Counted from the stretch's first letter, positions 40,948 to 50,687 are shown. The stretch: DNA of 64,000 nt from Paracoccaceae bacterium (GCA_020425085.1 JAGQRW010000017.1:186001-250000), one strand, 5' to 3'. Numbers and translations: made by a program. The notes: generated from the sequence alone by a model not told the origin.

Positions 40948-42224
40948 ACGCCTTGCCAAAGGTCAGCCTGATCATCGTCAGCCACAACCGTCCGGCGGAA
41001 TTGGCGCGGGTTCTTAGCAGTTTGCGCTATCTTGATTACCCGACGTTTGAGGTGATTGTCGTTTCCAACCACGATCCCAGGGCGCTGTTTCCCGCGATTT
41101 TTGGTATCGAACATATCAAATTCGTTCCCTTTGAGCGGGCCAATATCTCGGCCGCGCGAAACCTTGGCATCAATGCGGCGGCGGGCGAGATCATTGCCTT
41201 TTGCGATGATGACGCGGTGCCGGAACCAACTTGGCTAAGTCATCTTGTCGCCGGCTTTGCCGATCCGGCGATTGCCGCCGCCGGGGGTTATGTCCGCGGA
41301 CGAAACGGCATCTCCTTTCAATGGCAGGGCAACCGGTTTGATCGTTTCGGCAACCAGTTCCCGCTGAAACCGGTACCGAATGAAACGCTGGCTATTTCCG
41401 GAAATGCCGAATTCGGGGTCAAGACCGAAGGCACCAACTGCGCTTATCGTGCCGACACCCTCAGGGCGCTGGGCGGATTTGACGAGAGTTTTTGTTATTA
41501 TCTGGATGAAACCGATCTGAATTACCGGCTTGGACTGGCGGGTTGGAAAACCGCACTGGTACCCAAGGCCGAGGTTCACCACCGTTTCGCCGCCAACGAT
41601 ACCCGCAACCGACAGCGCGCACCAAAGGACTTGTTCCAGATCGGCGCCAGCAAGGCGTATTTCTGCAAGAAACACGCCAATAGCAGCGACCTCAAGGCTG
41701 AACTTGACAGGTTTCAGACGGCACAGCGCATTCGTCTGATCAAATTCATGCTGGCAGGCAGCATCGAGCCGCGCGATCTTCGCCGGATCATGCCGACTTT
41801 GCTGGCCGGATATCAGGATGGTCTGTCCCGACAGCCGATATTAAACAAACTTAGTTCACGAGGTAATCAAGCCTTTCAGGCGTTCCCTGCGGGAATGACC
41901 GGCGGTGCCTGCCTTGGGTTTGCCTGCCGATGGTGGCAATGGCCGAAATACCGCAAAGGGATCAAGGTATTGTCGGCGCGCGGCTATTCGGTGACGGTTT
42001 TTCGCCTGTCGCTTAGCACGATGTTTCATCGCATGAGGTTTTGCCCAGAGGGATATTGGCTGCAAAGCGGCGGAATTTTTGGCCGCGCAGAAAGGAAATC
42101 AACGATTTTCCGCAAAAGCAGCCTTATAGTCAGGGCTGAAAGCGAATTGACCAGGCTGAAAGAGGTCAGGCCAATAAAAAAACTATCGAGCTGGAATGAG
42201 TTGGAGGCGTTGGTCAAATCGTGA
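40944..42224 (+). CDS. Glycosyltransferase family 2
   Basis: The 426-residue protein has a GT-A start, VSLIIVSHNRPAEL, and an acidic metal site CDDDA at about residues 87-91, followed by a long second half with a conserved FDESFCYYLDETDLNYRLGL (acceptor and catalytic region). It lacks a clear membrane domain. It overlaps kdsB and galU by 4 bp each, so it is translated within the same operon. The sugar it transfers cannot be told. Confidence 0.88.
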   Translation: MNALPKVSLIIVSHNRPAELARVLSSLRYLDYPTFEVIVVSNHDPRALFPAIFGIEHIKFVPFERANISAARNLGINAAAGEIIAFCDDDAVPEPTWLSHLVAGFADPAIAAAGGYVRGRNGISFQWQGNRFDRFGNQFPLKPVPNETLAISGNAEFGVKTEGTNCAYRADTLRALGGFDESFCYYLDETDLNYRLGLAGWKTALVPKAEVHHRFAANDTRNRQRAPKDLFQIGASKAYFCKKHANSSDLKAELDRFQTAQRIRLIKFMLAGSIEPRDLRRIMPTLLAGYQDGLSRQPILNKLSSRGNQAFQAFPAGMTGGACLGFACRWWQWPKYRKGIKVLSARGYSVTVFRLSLSTMFHRMRFCPEGYWLQSGGIFGRAERKSTIFRKSSLIVRAESELTRLKEVRPIKKLSSWNELEALVKS

Positions 42225-43117
42225 AAAAGAACAAGGTAATCAAGGCGATCTTTCCGGTTGCCGGCTTGGGAACGCGGTTCTTGCCGGCCACCAAATCCAT
42301 CCCCAAGGAAATCATGTCGCTGGTTGACAAGCCACTGATTCAATATGCCATCGACGAGGCGCGCGCCGCAGGTATCCGCGAGTTCATTTTCGTGACCTCA
42401 CGCGGCAAAGGCGCGCTGGAGGATTATTTCGACAGCGCACCCCGGCTGGAATCGGCGCTGAAGCGTAGCGGCAAGACCGAATTGCTGGCGGCGGTGCGGC
42501 AGACGACAATGGAAAGCGGTGCGATTGCCTATATCCGGCAGCATCAGGCACTTGGCCTTGGTCATGCGGTTTGGTGTGCGCGGCGTCTGATCGCCAACGA
42601 ACCGTTTGCGGTGATCCTGCCCGATGACGTGATCGCGGCCGACAAGCCCTGTCTGCAACAGATGGTCGAAGCCTATGACGAGACCGGCGGCAACATAGTC
42701 GCAACGATGGAAGTTCCCCCGAGTCAGGCCTCATCCTACGGATTACTGGATATCGGCGAGGCAAATGGCAATATCCTGTCGGTCAAGGGGATGGTCGAAA
42801 AACCCGACCCGAAAGACGCGCCGTCAAACATGGCGGTGATCGGGCGCTATATCCTGACGCCGAAAGTCCTGCAAAATCTCAACCGGAAAATGGTGGGTGC
42901 GGGCGGCGAAATACAACTGACCGATGCCATTGCGAAAGAGATTGCGGATTCGGGCAACGTGTATGGCTACAAATTCGAAGGCAAGCGGTTTGATTGCGGC
43001 TCAAAGGCCGGGTTTCTCAAGGCAACGGTGGCCTTTGCGCTAAATCGGGACGATTTGCGCGACGATTTTTTGGAGTTTCTGCGCCATATCGTGGCGAAAG
43101 ATGGTTTGTATAAATAG
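42221..43117 (+). CDS. galU: UTP-glucose-1-phosphate uridylyltransferase
   Basis: The 298-residue enzyme makes UDP-glucose from UTP and glucose 1-phosphate. FPVAGLGTRFLPATKSIPKE is the nucleotide-binding signature near residue 10, and AIDEARAAGI and VILPDDVI follow in family order. The start is GTG 42221, which overlaps the preceding stop by 4 bp. GalE 11 bp downstream converts the product to UDP-galactose, feeding the neighbouring transferases. Confidence 0.95.
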   Translation: MKKNKVIKAIFPVAGLGTRFLPATKSIPKEIMSLVDKPLIQYAIDEARAAGIREFIFVTSRGKGALEDYFDSAPRLESALKRSGKTELLAAVRQTTMESGAIAYIRQHQALGLGHAVWCARRLIANEPFAVILPDDVIAADKPCLQQMVEAYDETGGNIVATMEVPPSQASSYGLLDIGEANGNILSVKGMVEKPDPKDAPSNMAVIGRYILTPKVLQNLNRKMVGAGGEIQLTDAIAKEIADSGNVYGYKFEGKRFDCGSKAGFLKATVAFALNRDDLRDDFLEFLRHIVAKDGLYK

Positions 43118-43128
43118 CGAGTACATGA

Positions 43129-44127
43129 ATGAGCGAAAATCCCAGGAAAACCGTATTGGTGACCGGTGGTGCCGGCTATATCGGATCACATGCCTGCAAG
43201 GCGCTGGCGGCCAACGGCTTTGTACCGGTCACCTATGACAACCTTTCTACCGGTTGGCGCGATGCGGTAAAATTCGGGCCGTTCGAAAAAGGCGATCTGA
43301 GCGATCGCAAGCGGCTTGACGCAGTTTTCGCTACATACTCGCCCATGGCGGTGATGCATTTTGCAGCGTTGTCGGATGTCGGCCAGTCGATGCGTGAACC
43401 GGCGCTTTACTGGCGCAACAACGCGTCGGGGTCGCTGACGCTGATCCAGGCGATGCTGGCGGCGGGTTGCAAGCGGATGGTGTTCTCCTCGACCTGCGCG
43501 ACATATGGCGAACAGGATGGCGTGATGCTGGATGAAAACAGCGCCCAAATGCCGATCAATGCCTATGGTGCGTCAAAACTGGCGATTGAACAGATGCTGG
43601 GCAATTTTGACGCCAGCGACAACATGAAAAGCGTTATCTTTCGCTATTTCAACGTAGCAGGCGCAGATCCCGAGGCCGAGGTGGGTGAACATCACCGCCC
43701 GGAATCACATCTGGTGCCACTGATGCTGGATGCGATTGACGGCAAGCGGGCAAATCTTACGGTTTATGGCACTGACTATGCCACACCGGACGGTACTTGC
43801 ATCCGTGATTATGTACACGTCACCGATCTGATCGACGCGCATGTCAGCGGGCTGAAATGGTTGCTGGACGGCAAAGGCAGCCGGGTTTTCAATCTTGGCA
43901 CCGGCAAGGGCTTTTCGGTGCGTGAGGTGGTTGACGCCTGTCAGCGTGTCACTGGCCGGCCAGTTCCGATCACAGATGGACCCCGCCGCCCTGGCGATTG
44001 CACGCAACTGATCAGCGGCAGCGGTCGCGCCAGCGCGGAACTTGGCTGGAACCCGGCGCGTTCGACCATGAACGACATGATCGCCGACGCCTGGCGCTGG
44101 CATCAGACCGGCAGTTTCGAGCGTTAG
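43129..44127 (+). CDS. galE: UDP-glucose 4-epimerase
   Basis: The 332-residue short-chain dehydrogenase-type enzyme interconverts UDP-glucose and UDP-galactose. The NAD loop is VTGGAGYIGSHACKAL, the catalytic YxxxK is in AYGASKLAIEQ, and FSSTCATYGE holds the active Ser/Thr. Start ATG 43129 follows galU by 11 bp. The next gene starts GTG 44128, with no spacer after the galE stop. Confidence 0.95.
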   Translation: MSENPRKTVLVTGGAGYIGSHACKALAANGFVPVTYDNLSTGWRDAVKFGPFEKGDLSDRKRLDAVFATYSPMAVMHFAALSDVGQSMREPALYWRNNASGSLTLIQAMLAAGCKRMVFSSTCATYGEQDGVMLDENSAQMPINAYGASKLAIEQMLGNFDASDNMKSVIFRYFNVAGADPEAEVGEHHRPESHLVPLMLDAIDGKRANLTVYGTDYATPDGTCIRDYVHVTDLIDAHVSGLKWLLDGKGSRVFNLGTGKGFSVREVVDACQRVTGRPVPITDGPRRPGDCTQLISGSGRASAELGWNPARSTMNDMIADAWRWHQTGSFER

Positions 44128-45357
44128 GTGCGGGCCAGGCTGCTGGATATATCGCGGCTGATTTCCCGGATGGGACAGGGGCCGCTGACCGGCATCGACC
44201 GGGTTGAACTTGCCTATTTCCGTGAGTTTCTGTCGCGCCTTTCGCCGGTCTGGTTCTTGTGCCGCACGCCGCGTTCTTATGCGCTGCTGGATCGCAAGGG
44301 CGGGCAGGCGGTTCTGGACCGGATCACCGGCGCAAAGCCCTGGGGCGGCCGTGGCATGGCGCGACTGCTGGCACCGAGTCTTGGCGCGGATCGGCAACGG
44401 GCGATTGCCGATGTTTGGCGACTGGCGAGGTTTCGCGTTCCGGCGCGCCGAGGTGCCGATTGGTTGGCCGAGGTGTTTGCCGACGGGGTCGAGTATTTCA
44501 ATGTTGGCCACAGCAACCTGAAGCCCGAAATTCTGAAAACGATCAGCACCATTCCACAAAGCAGAATCGTTATTTTTATTCATGATATCATACCGATAAC
44601 CTTGCCTGAATACTGTCGTACCGAGGTGATTGCGCGCTTTCGCGCCGATATGGAAAATGTGACTAAGTTTGCTGATCGGGTTATCTTCAATTCATCTGCC
44701 ACCCAACAGGAGGCCGAGCGGTTCTTTCTGACCTGTGGGCGCGTGCCGCCGTCACTGGTGGCGCATCTGGGGCTGGATCTATCCATCGCCAGCAACCCGG
44801 ACCGGTTCGCCGCCGCCAGCCCAGAGCCCCGGTTTCACGTCATCGGCACCATCGAGCCGCGCAAGAACCATGCCTTGCTGTTAGACATCTGGCAGGATTT
44901 CTGCCGGGCGATGCCACCCGAAGATGTACCCGAACTGCATATCATCGGCAGACGGGGCTGGAATAACAGCGATGTTTTCCGGGTGCTGGACCGGGATCCG
45001 ATGATCAATCGGGCGGTATTTGAACACAACTCGCTGTCCGATGCTGCGGTTCGCGCACATATCGCGCAATCATGGGGCCTGCTTTTCCCCAGTCATACCG
45101 AAGGTTTTGGCCTGCCGCTGATCGAGGCAGCAGCCTTCGGGGTGCCGATCTTCTGTGGCGAAAATGCCATTTATCATGAGATTCTGGGGGATTACCCACT
45201 TTACTTGAGCCTTTCTGATCCCTACCCTTGGCAACAAGGAATTCTCGGACGGGCAGGTCGTAAACGGGAATCAGAAGCTGACAGGCGAATGCGGGCAGAA
45301 ACGGTGAAATTGCCGGACTGGAAGACGCATTTTGACCGGATCTTCAGATTTGTCTGA
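44128..45357 (+). CDS. Glycosyltransferase family 4 (GT1 superfamily)
   Basis: The 409-residue protein has the GT-B C-terminal half: FHVIGTIEPRKNH in the donor-side region and PSHTEGFGLPLIEAAAFG with the E-x7-E motif that binds nucleotide-sugar. The N-terminal half begins LDISRLISRMGQGPLTGIDR, a recurrent start among roseobacterial EPS transferases. GTG 44128 is the start, directly after galE. Which sugar it moves is unknown. Its neighbours show an operon of seven or more genes. Confidence 0.88.
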   Translation: MRARLLDISRLISRMGQGPLTGIDRVELAYFREFLSRLSPVWFLCRTPRSYALLDRKGGQAVLDRITGAKPWGGRGMARLLAPSLGADRQRAIADVWRLARFRVPARRGADWLAEVFADGVEYFNVGHSNLKPEILKTISTIPQSRIVIFIHDIIPITLPEYCRTEVIARFRADMENVTKFADRVIFNSSATQQEAERFFLTCGRVPPSLVAHLGLDLSIASNPDRFAAASPEPRFHVIGTIEPRKNHALLLDIWQDFCRAMPPEDVPELHIIGRRGWNNSDVFRVLDRDPMINRAVFEHNSLSDAAVRAHIAQSWGLLFPSHTEGFGLPLIEAAAFGVPIFCGENAIYHEILGDYPLYLSLSDPYPWQQGILGRAGRKRESEADRRMRAETVKLPDWKTHFDRIFRFV

Positions 45358-45392
45358 TGGGCTGTCCGCATTGACGCATTTTTGCGGGGCGG

Positions 45393-46421
45393 ATGGATGA
45401 GGATCGGCAGGTGAGCCTTTTTGGCAAATATCGGTTGCGGCTTGAACGACGGCGCAAACGGTTACGTTCGATCCGCAAGCGGCGTGAACTGACCTCGGTG
45501 GTCAATCGTACCAAGGATATCAAAAGCGACGGCATCCTGTTGTTCTGCACCCTCAGGAATGAGCGGATTCGACTGCCGTTTTTCCTGGAATATTACCGCC
45601 AGCTTGGCGTCAGCAATTTTCTGATCGTCGAAAATGGCTCGGATGACGGGTCGCGCGAATTCCTTCAGGCGCAAGAGGATGTGTCGCTCTGGACGTCGCA
45701 CCATAGTTACAAGCGTTCCAAGTTCGGAATTGACTGGCTGAACTGGCTGCTGGCGAAATATGGCATCGGCCATTGGAATCTGGTGGTCGATGTGGATGAG
45801 TTTTTCGTCTATCCGTTTTGCGACAGCCGCCCGTTGCGCGCCCTGACCGACTGGTTGGATGCTTCGTCGATCAAATCCTTTGGTGCCATGCTGGTCGATA
45901 TGTATCCCAAAGGTCTGCTTGACGACGCCGAGTATCAGGAAGGTCAGGATCCGCTGGAGGTGGCGGAATATTTCGACGCCGGCAACTACATGATTTCGCG
46001 CAATCCGAAATATGGCAACCTGTGGATTCAGGGCGGCGCACGGGCGCGGGCATTTTTTGGTAGCGAACCGCGGCGCGCCCCGGCCCTGAACAAGATCCCG
46101 CTGGTAAAGTGGGGGCGCGGCAATGTTTATATCAGTTCGACCCATATGCTGCTGCCGCGCGGCTTGAACTTAGTCTATGATGATTCAGGCGGTGAAAAGG
46201 CATCGGGTTGCCTGATGCATGCCAAGTTCCTGAAAACCTTTCGCGAAAAGTCAGAGGAGGAATTGAACCGCCGACAGCATTTTGCCAACAGCCATGAATA
46301 TCGCGCCTACAGCAAGGGGCTGAAAACCTCGCCCAGTCTTTGGTGCCGTTGGTCGGAAAAATACATCAACTGGCGGCAGCTCGAGATTCTCGGTCTGATG
46401 TCCAAGGGAAACTGGGTCTAG
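45393..46421 (+). CDS. Glycosyltransferase, GT2/DUF4422-like fold
   Basis: The 342-residue protein starts with a basic stretch and then IENGSDDGS-like bases VENGSDDGS near 79-87, and the metal-binding motif DVDEFF at 133-138, as in Glyco_tranf_2_4 proteins. It is a probable sugar transferase on the cytoplasmic face. No membrane segment is visible. It follows a short 35-bp gap and is followed by the GT14 gene after 3 bp. Confidence 0.8.
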   Translation: MDEDRQVSLFGKYRLRLERRRKRLRSIRKRRELTSVVNRTKDIKSDGILLFCTLRNERIRLPFFLEYYRQLGVSNFLIVENGSDDGSREFLQAQEDVSLWTSHHSYKRSKFGIDWLNWLLAKYGIGHWNLVVDVDEFFVYPFCDSRPLRALTDWLDASSIKSFGAMLVDMYPKGLLDDAEYQEGQDPLEVAEYFDAGNYMISRNPKYGNLWIQGGARARAFFGSEPRRAPALNKIPLVKWGRGNVYISSTHMLLPRGLNLVYDDSGGEKASGCLMHAKFLKTFREKSEEELNRRQHFANSHEYRAYSKGLKTSPSLWCRWSEKYINWRQLEILGLMSKGNWV

Positions 46422-46424
46422 GCG

Positions 46425-48122
46425 ATGGCGGTCGGTTTCATCATCCTTGCGCATCAAGACCTTGACCGCGCCGCCGAGGTTGCCGCCTATCTGGCACGAA
46501 ACGGCGCGCCGGTGGTGATCCATGTCGATGCCCGCACCGGTGAGAATGATTTCAATTTGATGCAATCCACCCTTTCCCGGTACGAAAATGTCCGGTTTTC
46601 CAAACGGTTTGCCTGTGATTGGGGCAAATATTCCATCGTCCGGGCCACCCAGGAGGCGGCCGAAATCCTGTTGCGCGACTTTGCCAGTGTTAGCCATGTA
46701 TTTCTTGCCAGCGGATCCTGTTTGCCCTTGCGCCCGATTGCCGATCTGAACGCCTATCTGGCGGAATTTCCGGCCACCGATTTCATTGAATCCGTCACCA
46801 CGGAAGAAGTTTCCTGGACCATTGGCGGGCTTGATCTGGAACGGTTTACCCTGCGGTTCCCGTTTTCCTGGAAAAAGCGACGGCGGATGTTCGACCGCTA
46901 TGTCAATCTACAGCGCAAGATCGGCTATTCCCGGCGCATCCCGAGGGGGGTTGAGCCGCATCTTGGTTCACAATGGTGGTGCCTGACACGGGCCACCCTG
47001 ACCCTGATCCTGCGCGACCCGCAGCGAGAGAAATATGACCGTTATTTCAGCAAGGTCTGGATCCCGGATGAAGCATATTTTCAGTCGCTGGTGCGCAAAC
47101 ACGCGGTCAATATCGAAAGCCGTTCACTGACACTGTCGCGGTTCGACTATCAGGGCAAGCCGCATGTGTTTTATGATGATCATCTGCCTTTGCTGCTCAG
47201 GTCGGATTGCTTTGTGGCGCGCAAAATCTGGCCACGCGCCGACAAGCTTTACAACCGATTTCTGACCGAGCAGGAACAGCCTCTATCCATTGCCGAACCG
47301 AACCCGCGCAAAATCGACCGAATTTTTCAGCGCGCCAATGAACAGCGCACCCGCGGGCGAACCGGTCGGCGGATGCAAAGCCGTTTTCCCACCTCCGAGG
47401 TCTGGTCGCTGCAAAAAACCTGTGCGCCCTATTCGGTTTATGAAGGGTTCAGCGAGATATTCTCGAATTTTGAAAACTGGCTGGAAAAACGTACCGGCAG
47501 CAGGGTGCATGGCCGGCTTTTTCACAAGGCCGAGGTCAAGTTTTCCGGTGGGGTCGAGGTTTTGAATGGCTGTTTGTCAAACAGCGCCAAACTGCGCGAC
47601 TATAACCCGGCGGCGTTTTTGGAAAACCTGATCTGGAATACCCAGGGTGAACACCAGAGCTTTCAGTTCGGCCCGGCAGACCGGCAGGATATCACCCGTT
47701 TCATCGCCAGCGATCAAAATGCCCGCGTGCTGGTGATCACCGGTGCCTGGTCGATACCGCTGTTGCATTCGCGCATGGAATTTCACCGTATCCGGGCGAT
47801 TGCAGCGCGCTATCAGGCGACCGAGGCGGCGCATGTCGCCATATTGAAATCTCACGATACCCGCGCCGAGGTAAAGGTCTGGACCCTGGCCGAGTTCATC
47901 GAAGATCCGATGACGATCCTGCAATCCATTCTTGACGGGCTGGAACCGGGGCTAAGCCGCAAGCTGACCGAAGTGCCGAAAATGGCCAATCTTGCCGACC
48001 TGGGCCAATTCGTTCAGCGTCTGAAAAATGAGGGGATGAACCCGCATTCGGTTGGTGACATACCGCTGGGCAACCGTCCGGCGCGCAAGAAAGCCCCGCC
48101 CAAACCTTATGTTGTGCGCTGA
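46425..48122 (+). CDS. GT14 (core-2/I-branching-type) glycosyltransferase with C-terminal extra domain
   Basis: The 565-residue protein has two parts. Residues 1-290 resemble beta-1,6-N-acetylglucosaminyltransferases of family GT14: VGFIILAHQDLDRA, FLASGSCLPLRPI and GSQWWCLTRAT with the WIPDEAYFQSL end. Residues about 310-565 form a separate region (DUF5927-type by appearance; function unknown). It probably adds branches or a GlcNAc-like residue. The stop overlaps the start of the sulfotransferase gene by one base (TGATG). Confidence 0.85.
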   Translation: MAVGFIILAHQDLDRAAEVAAYLARNGAPVVIHVDARTGENDFNLMQSTLSRYENVRFSKRFACDWGKYSIVRATQEAAEILLRDFASVSHVFLASGSCLPLRPIADLNAYLAEFPATDFIESVTTEEVSWTIGGLDLERFTLRFPFSWKKRRRMFDRYVNLQRKIGYSRRIPRGVEPHLGSQWWCLTRATLTLILRDPQREKYDRYFSKVWIPDEAYFQSLVRKHAVNIESRSLTLSRFDYQGKPHVFYDDHLPLLLRSDCFVARKIWPRADKLYNRFLTEQEQPLSIAEPNPRKIDRIFQRANEQRTRGRTGRRMQSRFPTSEVWSLQKTCAPYSVYEGFSEIFSNFENWLEKRTGSRVHGRLFHKAEVKFSGGVEVLNGCLSNSAKLRDYNPAAFLENLIWNTQGEHQSFQFGPADRQDITRFIASDQNARVLVITGAWSIPLLHSRMEFHRIRAIAARYQATEAAHVAILKSHDTRAEVKVWTLAEFIEDPMTILQSILDGLEPGLSRKLTEVPKMANLADLGQFVQRLKNEGMNPHSVGDIPLGNRPARKKAPPKPYVVR

Positions 48123-49570
48123 TGACGGGTAGGGAATTCAGCTATTTCGTTATTTTCGGCGAAATGCGGACCGGTTCGAACTTTCTTGAAGAAAACCTGA
48201 ACCAGTTTCCCGATCTTCGTGGCCATGGCGAGCTGTTCAACCCGCATTTCATCGGCGGCGCCAACAAGTCGGAGATGTTCGGCATCACGCTTGAATCGCG
48301 CGAGGCGGATCCCGGTCGTCTGATCGAACTTATCCGCGCCGAGAACCCGGATGTGGTTCCGGGTTTCCGGTTCTTCAGCGACCACGATCCGCGAATTTTG
48401 GCGCGATGCCTTGACGATCGGGATTGCGCCAAGGTCATCCTGACGCGCAACCCGCTGGAAAGCTATGTTTCGCGCAAGATCGCTGCGGCAACCGGGCAGT
48501 GGCGGCTGACCAATCTGAAACGGATGAAATCCGCCAGCATCCGGTTCGAGGAAAAGGAATTCAGCGACTATCTGGAACAGGCGAAGCAATTCCAGAACCG
48601 GCTGCTTCATGCGTTGCAGATTAGCGGACAGACGGCGTTTTATATCAATTACGACGATATCCTGTCGCTGGATGTGGTGAACGGGTTGGCGCGGTTTCTT
48701 GGCTCGGAACACCGGATCAGTTCGATCAACAAGAAACTGAAAAAGCAGAACCCGGCGACCTTGCAGGAAAAGGTCGAGAATTTCGATGATATCCAGGCGG
48801 CGCTGGTCAAGATGGATTTCATGAATCTGGGCCGCACACCGAATTTCGAACCAAGGCGCGGGGCCGGGGTGCCGCAGTTCATTGCTTGCGAAACCGCGCC
48901 CCTGCTGTTCCTGCCGATCAAGGCCGGCCCGGTCATGGCCGTTCGCCGCTGGATGGCGGCGCATGACGGGGTGGCAGCGGGCAGCCTGCTGAAGGGTTTC
49001 AACCAGAAATCCCTGCGCGACTGGCGTGAGGCGCATGTGGGCCATCAGTGTTTTACGGTTTTGCGGCATCCGTTGGCGCGGGCGCATGTTGCCTATTGCG
49101 ACCATATCTACGCCAATGACAAACCAGCCTATTCCGACCTGAGGGCAGCGGTGATCAAGCGCTATGATGTGGCGGCACCAATCGAAGGCCCCGGTCAGGC
49201 TGGCTATGATCTGGCGGCGCACAAGGCGGCATTTATCGGATTTCTAAGGTTTCTCAAGGCCAATCTGGCTTTGCAGACCAGCGTCAGGGTCGATCCAGCC
49301 TGGGCCAGTCAGTCGGCGATCCTGCAGGGATCGGCGGAAATCGCCCTGCCTGGCCATATCGTTCATGAAAATGACATGGGGCAAGCATTTGACTTGATTG
49401 CGGATTTAGCTGGACTTAGTCCGAATATTCCGGTTGTTCCCGAGGCTGAAACTGCGCCGTACCCGCTGTCGCAGATTTATGACCAGCGGATCGAATCGCT
49501 TTGCCGCGACATCTATGCCCGCGATTATCAGATGTTTGGTTTTGCCGACTGGCACCCATCCCGAGCCTGA
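48122..49570 (+). CDS. Two-module sulfotransferase (NodH/Stf0-like plus second sulfotransferase domain)
   Basis: The 482-residue protein has two sulfotransferase modules. Module 1: GEMRTGSNFL (13-22) is a 5'-phosphosulfate loop and ILTRNPLESYVSRK (106-119) the 3'-phosphate site. Module 2, from about residue 250: FLPIKAG (263-269) and TVLRHPLARAHVAYCDH (312-328) match the loops of sulfotransferase family 2. PAPS would be the sulfate donor. A CysQ gene in the same locus would remove the PAP by-product. Each module could sulfate a different position, but whether both are active is not known. The acceptor is probably the locus's polysaccharide. Confidence 0.85.
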   Translation: MTGREFSYFVIFGEMRTGSNFLEENLNQFPDLRGHGELFNPHFIGGANKSEMFGITLESREADPGRLIELIRAENPDVVPGFRFFSDHDPRILARCLDDRDCAKVILTRNPLESYVSRKIAAATGQWRLTNLKRMKSASIRFEEKEFSDYLEQAKQFQNRLLHALQISGQTAFYINYDDILSLDVVNGLARFLGSEHRISSINKKLKKQNPATLQEKVENFDDIQAALVKMDFMNLGRTPNFEPRRGAGVPQFIACETAPLLFLPIKAGPVMAVRRWMAAHDGVAAGSLLKGFNQKSLRDWREAHVGHQCFTVLRHPLARAHVAYCDHIYANDKPAYSDLRAAVIKRYDVAAPIEGPGQAGYDLAAHKAAFIGFLRFLKANLALQTSVRVDPAWASQSAILQGSAEIALPGHIVHENDMGQAFDLIADLAGLSPNIPVVPEAETAPYPLSQIYDQRIESLCRDIYARDYQMFGFADWHPSRA

Positions 49571-50035
49571 TCAGGCAGCGCGGTATTTTGCCACTTCGGT
49601 AAGGATGGCGAACAGGGTCGAGACATCTTCGTTGGCGCGCAGCTTGGCGCGCATTGACGGTTCGCGCAGCAATCGTGAAACCAGCGCCAGCGCCTTCAGG
49701 TGTTCGACGCCGGAATTGACCGGTGCGAACAGGGCAAACACCAGATCCACCGGTTGGCGGTCCACCGAATCGTAATCCAGCGGTTTTTCCATGCGAAAAA
49801 ACACCCCTACCACACGTTCCAGCCCCTCAAGCCGCGCATGCGGAATTGCCACGCCTTCGCCCACACCGGTCGGCCCCAGACTTTCACGTTCCTGCAAGGC
49901 ACTATAGGCGGCTTCGGCATCGACGCCGTAAACGCTGGCGGCGAGTTCCGACATTTCCTGTAGCACGCGTTTCTTGCTGGCCGGCTTGGCGACCGACCTG
50001 ATCGCCGCTGGCTTGATGATTTCCGAGAGTTCCAT
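49571..50035 (-). CDS. ptsN: Nitrogen-regulatory phosphotransferase protein PtsN (EIIA-Ntr)
   Basis: The 154-residue PTS EIIA domain has its phosphorylated His66 in AIPHARLEG. EIIA-Ntr links nitrogen state with potassium uptake and other regulation through protein contacts. AAGGGA precedes ATG 50035 at good spacing, so upstream codons are left out. It is the last gene of rpoN-hpf-ptsN, a classic linkage in proteobacteria. The stop abuts the convergent sulfotransferase with no spacer. Confidence 0.95.
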   Translation of the reverse strand: MELSEIIKPAAIRSVAKPASKKRVLQEMSELAASVYGVDAEAAYSALQERESLGPTGVGEGVAIPHARLEGLERVVGVFFRMEKPLDYDSVDRQPVDLVFALFAPVNSGVEHLKALALVSRLLREPSMRAKLRANEDVSTLFAILTEVAKYRAA

Positions 50036-50108
50036 GCAATTCCCTTTGATAACAAATCGGCGCCATAGAGGCGGCGCCGATCCTTTTCCTGTTTCCGGGG
50101 CCGTAATG

Positions 50109-50687
50109 TCAGTGGCTGTCAGACGGATCAATCCAGCCGATATTGCCGTCTTCACGACGGTAGACCACATTCAGCCCTTTGTTTCTTTCGTTCTTGAACA
50201 CCAGAACCGGCGCACCGACCAGTTCCATCTGCATCACCGCCTCGCCCACCGAAAGGGATTTGATCTGGGTCTTCATCTCGGCGACGATGATCGGTTGCAG
50301 CGAGTCGGGTTCGTGTTCCTCTTCATCCGATTCCGATCCGGCGAGGATATAGGACGCAGCCGACAGAAATTCAACAGGAGATGCACGATCCTTGTGATGG
50401 TCCTTGAGCCGCCGCTTGTAACGTCGCATCTGTTTTTCGATCTTTTCGCGGCATTTGTCGAAACTCTCATAAATATCAAAGGCGCGACCTTTTGCCTGCG
50501 TGGTCAGCCCGGTGGATAGGTGGATGGTTGCCTCGCAGACGAATTCGGTCGCGTCCTTTGAGAAAATGACGTTTGCGTCGATTGGGCGCTCGGCATATTT
50601 GCGCACGGCTTCGCCCAACTCGGTTTCGACATGTTCACGCAGCGCGTCGCCGATATCGATATGAATGCCACTGACCTGATAACGCAT
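50109..50687 (-). CDS. hpf: Ribosome hibernation promoting factor, long form
   Basis: The 192-residue protein of the HPF/RaiA family has an N-terminal RNA/ribosome-binding domain (MRYQVSGIHIDIGDAL) and a C-terminal dimerisation domain (EAVMQMELVGAPVLVFKNE). The long form makes 100S ribosome dimers in stationary phase. AAGGAG lies 7 bases before ATG 50687. The 97-bp gap after rpoN may hold its own promoter, but no clear element was read. Confidence 0.93.
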   Translation of the reverse strand: MRYQVSGIHIDIGDALREHVETELGEAVRKYAERPIDANVIFSKDATEFVCEATIHLSTGLTTQAKGRAFDIYESFDKCREKIEKQMRRYKRRLKDHHKDRASPVEFLSAASYILAGSESDEEEHEPDSLQPIIVAEMKTQIKSLSVGEAVMQMELVGAPVLVFKNERNKGLNVVYRREDGNIGWIDPSDSH

